DNA of 52,138 bases from Victivallales bacterium (GTDB lineage Bacteria > Verrucomicrobiota > Lentisphaeria > Victivallales > SZUA-371), in assembly GCA_016936495.1 (NCBI GenBank), contig JAFGXT010000241.1:1-52138 (forward strand). The letters run 5' to 3'. A program made the position numbers and the translations under genes. The notes beneath the pieces are model-generated. The model had not been told where the DNA came from. It was given only the letters and a program-made list of their open reading frames with translations, and made no database searches. Below are positions 1 through 6,804 of this stretch, piece by piece (position 1 is the stretch's first letter; each line of letters begins with the position of its first letter).

Positions 1-2237
1 CTTGATTTTATCACGTCAGGCATCCAGCCGAACACTCTGCCAAAGCCCAGCCATACGCACACCCCTGCCAATATTATTGCTAACGGCAATATCATAAATA
101 CCAGCTTGTGATAAAGCATCCAGCGCAACAACGGGGTATAAACGACCCTAAACACCATGAAAAACATCAGTAATCCGGCAATGGGCACAGCCGCAACCAG
201 TAAATTCCCGGCGAATCCAGCACCTTGTCCCAGCGGTTGCCAGTGTCGGGCAAGGATGACTAGGACAATAAACGCTGCGGCGATGTTTACGGCTCTGTAT
301 ATATATGTTTTAAGCTTTACGGGTATTTTATCTCCCGGCATATGGAATAGCGCGAAAGCAATTATAAAAGTGCCCGCCCACCATGATATAGAAATTGCCA
401 CGGCAATGCCGGAGATAGCGGTAACAATCAGTACCGCAAGTTTGAAAATTCCGGCTTTGATATTGATTGAAAACAAAAAATGTGCCAGTGCCGGGACGAT
501 CGTCAAGGCGATAAGAATCGCCGCCGTCAGAGCGAAAACGTTTGTAAATGCCAGCGGTTTGAATAGCTTACCTTCCGGGCCTATCATGGTAAATACCGGC
601 AGGAAACTGACTATTGTAGTGAGTACGGCGGTAATAACCGCGCCGCTCACTTCTCTGGTCGCGTTATACACCGCGTACAGAGGTTTTTCCTCCGCTTTGA
701 GCATGTTTAAGTGGCGGATGATGTTTTCACAAACGATGATGCTCATATCCACTATTGTGCCGATGGCTATGGCTATGCCTGAAAGAGCCACGATATTGGC
801 GTCGATACGGAATGTCTTCATCGCGATAAAGCACATCAGCACAGATACCGGCAGAGCCAGAGAAATAACGAGCGAGCTGCGGAAGTGCATCAGCAATATG
901 AGTATAACAATGACGGTAACTAGTATTTCCTCGATCAGGGCTTTGTTCAATGTCCCGAGCGTCTCATTTATCAATGAGGTTCTGTTATAGAACGGTACAA
1001 CTGTGGCTTTGCTCAGTGTCACCCATTCCGGCCATTGGTTACGCGCAGTTTGTTTTAAAAATTTCATCCACGCTTGCTGATTAGTTTTGCCGCCGTCTGT
1101 ATATGCGTTGAAGTCATGCTTGCGGGCGAACTCACGCACTTCGGCAGGGATGGTTTTATGGTAATCGATCAATACTTTTTCAGCCATTCCCGGAGCAATC
1201 TCAACTATTTTCTTTTCGATGCGTTTTATGGCGGTCATGGGATTGTCGCCATATCGTACTACTACTACGCCACCGGTGGCTTCGGATCCGTTTTTGTCCA
1301 AAGCGCCACGGCGCAACGCCGGACCCAGGACAATATTCGCCACATTTTTTATATAAACCGGAGTACTATCAACCACTTTTATCACGGTGTTTTCAATATC
1401 TTCCAGACTTCGAATAAGGCCTCTGCCGCGAATGACGTATTCAACTTTGTTTACTTCAATGGTTCTGGCGCCGACATCGGCATTCGAATTTTTCACCGCG
1501 TTGAAAACCTCCTCCAATTTTACCTGATGGGCTCTCAGAGCTCCCGGAGATACATCAATCTGATATTCCTGCACAAAGCCGCCAACAGAGGCGACTTCGC
1601 TTACGCCCTCGACGCTCTGGAGCGCATAACGTACATGCCAATCCTGTATCGTTCGCAGTTCATGCAGATCCCAACCGCCGGTGGGCTTACCCCGGGTGTC
1701 TCTGCCTTCTATGGTATACCAGTAAACCTGACCCAGCGCAGTGGCGTCAGGACCCAGCGCGGGACTGACGTTCTCCGGCAAAGAATTAGCCGGGAGACTG
1801 TTAAGTTTTTCCAGTACTCTGGAGCGAGACCAGTAGAATTCAATGGAATCGTCAAAAAGAATGTACACCATGGAAAAGCCGAACATTGAATAACTGCGAA
1901 TGGTTTTTACTCCGGGAACTCCAAGCAAAGCCGTAGTTAACGGATAGGATATTTGATCTTCAACGTCCTGGGGGGACCTGCCCGGCCATTCGGTGAATAC
2001 TATCTGCTGATTCTCCCCGATGTCGGGTATGGCGTCCACCGCCATAGGAAAGCGGGGAAGAATACCGGTGTTCCAGTCAAAAGGCGCGACCATCACCGCC
2101 CAGACAAGTATGAACAAAGAGATGACGGACAAGACGAACTTACTATTTATACAGAAAAATATGATTTTGTCTGTAAAGGTCTCCACTATAGGCATTTTGT
2201 CGGGTTCGAGCGATGTATTTCTTTTATTATCATTCAT
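1..2237 (-). CDS. cusA: Heavy-metal RND efflux pump, CusA/CzcA-like (3' end off window)
   Basis: Reading the minus strand from the ATG at 2237 gives an open frame to the left edge, about 745 codons, against roughly 1040 or more for the family, so the C-terminus is missing. The product is the inner-membrane proton-driven pump of a tripartite Cu/Ag or divalent-cation efflux system. It shows the family landmarks: AIPDIGENQQIVF near the N-terminus, YWSRSRVLEKLN, ELRTIQDW, EVASVGGFVQEYQ, and the transmembrane-4 segment IDANIVALSGIAIAIGTIVD with its proton-relay Asp. The start ATG overlaps the cusB stop (ATGA, 4 bp), which argues for coupled translation. Metal specificity is inferred from the partner CusB with its CxMHP-type metal motifs; a CzcA label would also fit. 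Confidence 0.93.
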   Translation of the reverse strand, partial: MNDNKRNTSLEPDKMPIVETFTDKIIFFCINSKFVLSVISLFILVWAVMVAPFDWNTGILPRFPMAVDAIPDIGENQQIVFTEWPGRSPQDVEDQISYPLTTALLGVPGVKTIRSYSMFGFSMVYILFDDSIEFYWSRSRVLEKLNSLPANSLPENVSPALGPDATALGQVYWYTIEGRDTRGKPTGGWDLHELRTIQDWHVRYALQSVEGVSEVASVGGFVQEYQIDVSPGALRAHQVKLEEVFNAVKNSNADVGARTIEVNKVEYVIRGRGLIRSLEDIENTVIKVVDSTPVYIKNVANIVLGPALRRGALDKNGSEATGGVVVVRYGDNPMTAIKRIEKKIVEIAPGMAEKVLIDYHKTIPAEVREFARKHDFNAYTDGGKTNQQAWMKFLKQTARNQWPEWVTLSKATVVPFYNRTSLINETLGTLNKALIEEILVTVIVILILLMHFRSSLVISLALPVSVLMCFIAMKTFRIDANIVALSGIAIAIGTIVDMSIIVCENIIRHLNMLKAEEKPLYAVYNATREVSGAVITAVLTTIVSFLPVFTMIGPEGKLFKPLAFTNVFALTAAILIALTIVPALAHFLFSINIKAGIFKLAVLIVTAISGIAVAISISWWAGTFIIAFALFHMPGDKIPVKLKTYIYRAVNIAAAFIVLVILARHWQPLGQGAGFAGNLLVAAVPIAGLLMFFMVFRVVYTPLLRWMLYHKLVFMILPLAIILAGVCVWLGFGRVFGWMPDVIKS

Positions 2238-4180
2238 TTTGTGATCTCTTCAAGCTTTTCTCCGCACCGGAGCATAACGGCGCCAAAATAGGGATTTGTC
2301 AATTGTGCATGATCCTGAAACCAGTACGCGCCTTTGTTATCAAATACCATGGGGCAATAGAATTGATAAATCGTATTCCCCGCGGTACCGTATTTTTTTA
2401 TCAACGCAAACAGCACTATTGAGAGTTTTTCAAAAGACTCTCTAGCTTTGTTCAGCTCATTGGCGGCGGCGATCATGGCGACGGAAGAATCGATCGTGCC
2501 AGTATCGGACATTCCGCCCGCGTGCATATGTTTCAACTGAGCGTTTAACTGTTTTGCCGCCGCCACGGTTGCGGCAATATCGTCATTTGCAAGAGCGGTC
2601 TGAATACTGAAATACCCGGAATAGATCAAATCTAGATTTCTTTTCATGTCCTTGCTCTGCTCTGGTTTGGGCACCGGAGCGGAATTCCGTGTGCTTACTG
2701 TTTTATCCTTAGGCGCGGAGGTGGCACGAGCGGGGTTCATCATGCTCGGGCGAGCTTGTATCTGAAGCGCGCTGTCGATCTTAAAATTACCGTTGATGAC
2801 AATGCGTTCGCCCTCTTTTAATCCAGACTCGACCACATAATAATTATCAACCCGGGGACCGAGTACGATTTCACGTCCATAATAGTATCCGGGGTTATCG
2901 CTAAGGTACACCACCGCGGTTCTGCCGGTTATCAGCGGGGCGGTGGTGGGAATGACCAATGGCAAATCCGTCGTCCGGGGTTTGACGTAGCCCAAGGATT
3001 CAGTCGTTTCCAGCGGCATATGACAAATGTCGCATTTGGCGGGAACGTCCTTTACAATGACCGGATGCATCGGGCACATCCATTTACCGGTGAGGTCAGG
3101 CGGAGCGATTCTGCCGTTATGGGTCATCTCCGCGTAAACGGTGGCGTCTACAAACATGGAGGGTTTGAGTTTACCATCGGGATTGGGAGCGTCAACCCTC
3201 AGTTTGACCGTACGGGTTTCCGGATCAAGGACGGGGGAAATAAATGAGATCGTGCCTGTAAACTTTTCTCCAGGACTAGATGCGGTGGTGAACTCGACTT
3301 TCTGACCGTAATGCAACCATTGAATATCCGGTTCGTATGCTTCCAGCAAAATCCATAAGCTGGACATGTCCGCGATGGTGAACAAGCGGTCACCGATATT
3401 GAAATATTTGCCTTCGACGACGTTTTTATGTATGACGATGCCGGAAATAGGAGCGTATAAAGTTACATTCTCGACTACTTCACCGGTTGCGAGTATCTTT
3501 CTTATATTGGCCTCGGTCAATCCCCACAACTCCAGACGTCTTATGGTGGAACGCATGAGGTTGGCGCGTTCCGGATCCGCGCCGGACGGAATCAAGTCAG
3601 ACATGCCGGAATGATTTTTTGTTCCATGAGCTTGAGTATGACTGAGCCCCTGTGAGGATTGCAGCAGTTCTTTCTGCGCCACATACAAATCCGGGCTGTA
3701 ATATTCCACCATGTGATCGCCTTTGCGCACCGCCATTCCGGTGAAATCCACATAAAGCTTGTCGACTCGCCCGGCTATACGCGCGGTGATGTGGGCGATT
3801 TTGGATTCATCATAATCAATCACTCCGAACATGCGAATGGTTTTACTTACAGCTTTGCGCTCCACTAGTGCGGTCTCGACTTCTGCCAGTATTTGAGCTT
3901 CGGGCGAAAGCCTGAGTTCTGCGGCGCGATTATTGTCTTTTGCTGTTGATTCGGAACTCGCCGGAATCAGATTCATAAAACAAATTGGGCATTTACCCGG
4001 ACGCGGCAGATTCACTTGCGGATGCATGGAACATGTCCACGAGATAACGGCTTGCGTTTCCCCGGCGACGGCATGCTCTATGGCGGATGGGGTCGAAGAT
4101 AATTTAAACACTACTGCTCCAACGATAAATGCCCCGACCATCAGCAGTATCGTTTTCCATAATGCCTCTTTATTAAACAT
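2234..4180 (-). CDS. cusB: RND efflux periplasmic adaptor, CusB-like, with two metal-binding motifs and a DUF3347-like tail
   Basis: Membrane-fusion protein linking the CusA-type pump to an outer-membrane channel, 648 aa. An N-terminal membrane anchor (residues about 9-27) is followed by a heavy-metal-binding motif at 48-70 (C50, M52, H53, C64, C67, M69). The lipoyl/hairpin and beta-barrel adaptor core lies at about 110-350. A second copy of the metal motif sits at 367-389 (C369, H372, C383, C386), followed by the membrane-proximal domain at about 410-475. The C-terminus (515-645) resembles DUF3347, with FYCPMVFDNKGAYW and NPYFGAVMLRCG. The frame is open up to 4252, but I place the start at 4180: GGAGGG at 4188-4193 lies 7 nt upstream, while the other in-frame ATGs are badly spaced or lack a site. 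The stop overlaps the cusA start. Confidence 0.93.
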   Translation of the reverse strand: MFNKEALWKTILLMVGAFIVGAVVFKLSSTPSAIEHAVAGETQAVISWTCSMHPQVNLPRPGKCPICFMNLIPASSESTAKDNNRAAELRLSPEAQILAEVETALVERKAVSKTIRMFGVIDYDESKIAHITARIAGRVDKLYVDFTGMAVRKGDHMVEYYSPDLYVAQKELLQSSQGLSHTQAHGTKNHSGMSDLIPSGADPERANLMRSTIRRLELWGLTEANIRKILATGEVVENVTLYAPISGIVIHKNVVEGKYFNIGDRLFTIADMSSLWILLEAYEPDIQWLHYGQKVEFTTASSPGEKFTGTISFISPVLDPETRTVKLRVDAPNPDGKLKPSMFVDATVYAEMTHNGRIAPPDLTGKWMCPMHPVIVKDVPAKCDICHMPLETTESLGYVKPRTTDLPLVIPTTAPLITGRTAVVYLSDNPGYYYGREIVLGPRVDNYYVVESGLKEGERIVINGNFKIDSALQIQARPSMMNPARATSAPKDKTVSTRNSAPVPKPEQSKDMKRNLDLIYSGYFSIQTALANDDIAATVAAAKQLNAQLKHMHAGGMSDTGTIDSSVAMIAAANELNKARESFEKLSIVLFALIKKYGTAGNTIYQFYCPMVFDNKGAYWFQDHAQLTNPYFGAVMLRCGEKLEEITK

Positions 4181-4218
4181 ACCCATTCCCTCCAAGTCAA
4201 ATACTGTTGCGGGAACTC

Positions 4219-4257
4219 TCTTAATGATCTCTAGTACGAACCCCCTTATCATTAAGA
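4219..4257. promoter_or_regulatory. 10-bp inverted repeat in the cusB leader
   Basis: TCTTAATGAT (4219-4228) and ATCATTAAGA (4248-4257) are perfect reverse complements separated by 19 bp. The distal arm overlaps the predicted -10 box, and the whole lies in the early 5' leader of cusB. It could be an operator for a metal-responsive regulator or a leader hairpin; sequence alone cannot decide. Confidence 0.4.
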
Positions 4258-4283
4258 ATACATGGATTTTCTTTATCCGTCAA
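4255..4283 (-). promoter_or_regulatory. Promoter of the cusBA operon
   Basis: Minus-strand -35 TTGACG (4283-4278) and -10 TATTCT (4260-4255) are separated by exactly 17 bp, about 75 bp upstream of the cusB ATG. An inverted repeat, GTCAAG / CTTGAC with a 5-bp spacer (4279-4295), overlaps the -35 box and could be a regulator site. It is sigma-70-like by match only. Confidence 0.5.
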
Positions 4284-4415
4284 GACGATCTTGACAGTAA
4301 AGAAAAGAAAGCCAGAATTGAAAATTGAAAAAGTAAACATGCAAGGTAATCATACCAACACCATCTATCAGGAATAGAGCCTGTAGCGTTGCGTGCCGCC
4401 GCCAGTTCCATTTCC

Positions 4416-5129
4416 TTAGTTGCGGCATATGCCGGAACGCTGGTGGCGGATGATCGCTTCCGCCACGGAGGTGTCTCCAGGCCAGGTTATTTTAAGGTTG
4501 CTCTGCGGGAAATGTACCAGTTTGAGCTTATAACCACAGGCTTCCATTACTCCGGCATCGTCAGTATAGTTGATCTCATTGTCTATGGCGGCATCGTATG
4601 CCTTGCGTAACTTGTTCAACTGGAAGACTTGCGGGGTTTCCACTCCCCAGAGGTCGGCACGACAGACGGTGGCCGCGATGGTTTGATCCGATGAGGTCTT
4701 CTTTATGGTGTCGGTAAGCGGCCGGCCGGCAATAGCTCCATCGTATTTACGGGCTTCCTCCAGGCATTTTTTGAGTATTTCCGCCGTCGCCAACGGTCTT
4801 GCCGCGTCATGTATCGCCACGTATTCGATACGTTCGGGCAAAGCATTGAGACCATTTCTGACCGAATGGCAGCGGGTTGGACCTCCGGGGACGACTTTTA
4901 TATCCAAGTGCGGCAGGTATTGATTTAGGTAGCGGCGAAATTCTTCTATTTCCGCTTCCGGTGTAACCAGTACCATTGAATCCGGCAGGCACAGGCAGGC
5001 GAAGTCGGCGATTGAAAAGATAAATACCGGAATACCGTCTATTTTATCAAAAAGTTTATTGGCTCCGCCATATCTGCTGCTTGAGCCACCGGCGGCGATA
5101 ACTATTCCAAGATCAGACATTGCACTCAT
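4416..5129 (-). CDS. ispD: 2-C-methyl-D-erythritol 4-phosphate cytidylyltransferase
   Basis: IspD of the non-mevalonate isoprenoid pathway joins CTP and MEP to give CDP-ME in the cytoplasm. At 237 aa it has the usual length. The N-terminal nucleotide-binding signature IVIAAGGSSSRYGG-NK is present, as are the central IHDAARPL motif, the GVETPQVF segment and the C-terminal TDDAGVMEACG and LKITWPGD motifs. GGAG precedes the ATG at 5129 by about 10 nt; an in-frame ATG at 5120 is an alternative. It lies 16 bp downstream of the glyoxalase gene and is probably cotranscribed. No ispF is adjacent. Confidence 0.96.
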   Translation of the reverse strand: MSAMSDLGIVIAAGGSSSRYGGANKLFDKIDGIPVFIFSIADFACLCLPDSMVLVTPEAEIEEFRRYLNQYLPHLDIKVVPGGPTRCHSVRNGLNALPERIEYVAIHDAARPLATAEILKKCLEEARKYDGAIAGRPLTDTIKKTSSDQTIAATVCRADLWGVETPQVFQLNKLRKAYDAAIDNEINYTDDAGVMEACGYKLKLVHFPQSNLKITWPGDTSVAEAIIRHQRSGICRN

Positions 5130-5145
5130 TTTTTAGTGTCTCCAG

Positions 5146-5514
5146 TTATTTTTCGGGGACTATTTCAAGCCAGTAACCATCCGGGTCGGCGATGAAATAA
5201 ATGCCCATGTCAGGATTTTCGTAGCATATGCAACCCATCTGCTTATGTTTTTCGTAAGCCGCCGCATAGTCATCGGTAGTAAACGCGAGATGGATTTCAT
5301 TGTCACCAAGCTCGTAAGGACGATCCATATCTCTGAGCCAGGTAAGTTCCAGCAAGTGTGAAGTCTCATTGTCGCCAAGATATATAAGAATAAAACTTCC
5401 GTCTTCGGCTTTCTTGCGACGGGTCTCTTTTAAGCCGAGAGCTTCCTTGTAAAAAGCCAGGCTTTTGTCCAAATCCAACACATTCAGATTGTTATGCGCA
5501 AATTTAAATCTCAT
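5146..5514 (-). CDS. gloA: Glyoxalase I family protein (lactoylglutathione lyase-like)
   Basis: A 122-aa single-domain vicinal-oxygen-chelate protein. All four metal ligands expected in glyoxalase I are present: H7, E56, H75 and E117, in the contexts FAHNNLNV, LLELTW, EIHLAF and WLEIVP. The family isomerises the methylglyoxal-thiol adduct; whether glutathione or another thiol is used here is unknown. The C-terminal DPDGYWLEIVP is typical of GloA. It is the first gene of a likely two-gene unit with ispD, preceded by its own promoter-like sequence at 5555-5584. Confidence 0.87.
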   Translation of the reverse strand: MRFKFAHNNLNVLDLDKSLAFYKEALGLKETRRKKAEDGSFILIYLGDNETSHLLELTWLRDMDRPYELGDNEIHLAFTTDDYAAAYEKHKQMGCICYENPDMGIYFIADPDGYWLEIVPEK

Positions 5515-5543
5515 TTTACTGCTCCCCTGATGTCAAAGTTCTG

Positions 5544-5584
5544 ATGTATGATACATAATATGCATTGCTTCCGGAATTTTGCAA
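5544..5584 (-). promoter_or_regulatory. Promoter of gloA-ispD with a palindrome at the start point
   Basis: Minus-strand -35 TTGCAA (5584-5579), an 18-bp spacer, and -10 TATTAT (5560-5555). A 13-bp palindrome, ATGTAT-G-ATACAT (5544-5556), abuts the -10 box where transcription should begin and may be an operator. Confidence 0.4.
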
Positions 5585-5669
5585 TCGTTATATTGTCGCA
5601 TTTATTCCGAATCTGACAGTAAATTAACATTGGTCAGCTTAATGTGGAAAATGATTTTCTGCTAAAAAA

Positions 5670-5956
5670 GAGAGAGAATTACCTCTTTAGAAGCGGAAAA
5701 ACTTGTAGAAGTAGCCGAATCGGATTTGTCGGTAAATTGTTAACTGGCGTTGCTTGAGGTGCTTCAATCCAGTTATTATCAGTGTAAAGACGCGGTTTTA
5801 AAAGAAGAGTTGGACAAAATGTATATGGAAATGTCCTTTTGCGGAGTACCTAGAGCCCGCAGTGGCATTGCAGAAAATGGGTTGTGATGTCAATCACAAA
5901 CACGTGAAGCGTATGCGAACCTGAACACAGGGTTCAGGTCAATCTGTACCAGAAAT
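5670..5956 (+). pseudogene. Decayed IS3-family transposase (OrfB) fragment
   Basis: Plus-strand translation gives DLSVNC*LALLEVLQSSYY then a degenerate stretch LDKMYMEMSFCGVPRA. After a shift of reading frame comes ALQKMGCDVNHKHVKRMR, then LYQK in another frame. This order matches the N-terminal part of IS3-family OrfB: the LSVxRQxxLL..SRSSYYY helix, the P-F/Y-G segment, and the L..G..VN.KRV.RLMR helix. There is an in-frame stop (5741-5743) and at least two frameshifts. The DDE catalytic core downstream is missing and no terminal inverted repeats were found, so this is a relic and not a mobile element. It lies in the 508-bp space between gloA and rubrerythrin that has no intact gene. Confidence 0.72.
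5919..5939. repeat. 8-bp inverted repeat within the IS3 relic
   Basis: ACCTGAAC (5919-5926) and GTTCAGGT (5932-5939) form a perfect 8-bp stem with a 5-nt loop. It falls at one of the frame breaks of the transposase relic and may be part of the event that disrupted it. Confidence 0.45.
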
Positions 5957-5977
5957 AATTCAATGCTTTTTTTTGCT

Positions 5978-6022
5978 TGCCGGCGTCGACAGGAAATCTT
6001 ATCGGCGCCGGCAGATTTTTTT
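5978..6022 (+). terminator. Hairpin with T-tract, plus-strand orientation
   Basis: TGCCGGCG (5978-5985) pairs with CGCCGGCA (6006-6013) across a 20-nt loop and is followed by seven T at 6016-6022. The T-run is on the plus strand, although the adjacent genes (rbr and gloA) read minus. It may serve the decayed plus-strand element, or the stem may also stop rubrerythrin transcripts less efficiently. Confidence 0.45.
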
Positions 6023-6023
6023 A

Positions 6024-6599
6024 TTAATAATTACTTTCTTTGATCTCAAAATAGCTCTGCGGGTGCAGGCAGGTCGGACACTTTACCGGTGCGCCTTTGG
6101 CTTCGTGGACGTATCCGCAGTTTCTACACTTCCATCTCTGTACTGTGTCTTTTTCGAATACCTGATTAGTCTCAATGTTTTTCAGCAGCTTGAGGTAGCG
6201 TTGTTCATGTTCCTGCTCGACCGTGGCGATCTTGCGAAAACAGGTGGCGATCTGCGGAAAGCCTTCTTTATCAGCGATATCGGCCGCTTGTGGATACAGC
6301 ACCGTGTGCTCTTCATTTTCCCCCATAGCCGCAGCTTTCAGGTTCTCAATGGTAGTGCCGATGATTCCTGCAGGATAAGTGGCGGTTATTTCCAGGTCGC
6401 CGCCTTCGAGAAAGTTAAAGAAACGTTTTGCATGTTCTTTTTCATTGTCGGCGGTTTCGAGGAACAGCGCGGATATCTGTTCGTAACCTTCTTTTTTCGC
6501 CACTGACGCGAAATAAGTGTATCTTGTTCTTGCCTGAGATTCGCCCGCGAATGACGCCAGCAGATTCTTTTCTGTCTGAGTTCCTTTTACAGATGCCAT
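6024..6599 (-). CDS. rbr: Rubrerythrin
   Basis: A 191-aa peroxide-scavenging protein of anaerobes that reduces H2O2 with electrons from rubredoxin or NADH. The N-terminal ferritin-like di-iron domain (about 1-145) carries the Glu/His ligand motifs FAGESQARTRY, ETADNEKEHAKRF and VEQEHEQRY. The C-terminal rubredoxin-like domain holds two CxxC pairs (CRNC and CPTC). AGGAG lies 7 nt upstream of the ATG. The gene stands alone, and a palindrome 75-92 bp upstream of the start could be a peroxide or iron operator. Confidence 0.97.
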   Translation of the reverse strand: MASVKGTQTEKNLLASFAGESQARTRYTYFASVAKKEGYEQISALFLETADNEKEHAKRFFNFLEGGDLEITATYPAGIIGTTIENLKAAAMGENEEHTVLYPQAADIADKEGFPQIATCFRKIATVEQEHEQRYLKLLKNIETNQVFEKDTVQRWKCRNCGYVHEAKGAPVKCPTCLHPQSYFEIKESNY

Positions 6600-6674
6600 G
6601 TTCTTTCTCCTGTTAGATTTGATATCTTGAAAACAAATAGGGAAGACCCCCCGTTATACTTCAATAAAATTAAT

Positions 6675-6691
6675 AATAATTCCTAATTATT
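6675..6691. promoter_or_regulatory. Candidate PerR/Fur-like operator upstream of rubrerythrin
   Basis: AATAATT-CCT-AATTATT is a perfect 7-3-7 palindrome. AT-rich palindromes of this kind (PerR, Fur) commonly control rubrerythrin genes, though the known PerR box has a 1-bp spacer. It also lies 113 bp upstream of the divergent kinase gene. Assignment to a regulator is inference. Confidence 0.35.
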
Positions 6692-6804
6692 TAAAAGTCA
6701 ATCTTGAATGTTCATATTTTTTATGATTTTATTTCTCAAGGATGCACTAAAAATGAATTTTTGGCAAATGCTCTTATTGAAAATAACGTATATGGTTTAT
6801 ATTA

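Noticed and set aside
157-2422. Plus-strand open frames of 271-277 aa and smaller ones
   Set aside because: They are antisense to cusA, which reads through on the minus strand with clear CusA motifs; no family features on the plus strand.
4253-4415. Terminator between the cus promoter region and ispD
   Set aside because: The GTCAAG/CTTGAC hairpin there has no T-tract on the minus strand and fits better as a regulatory site.
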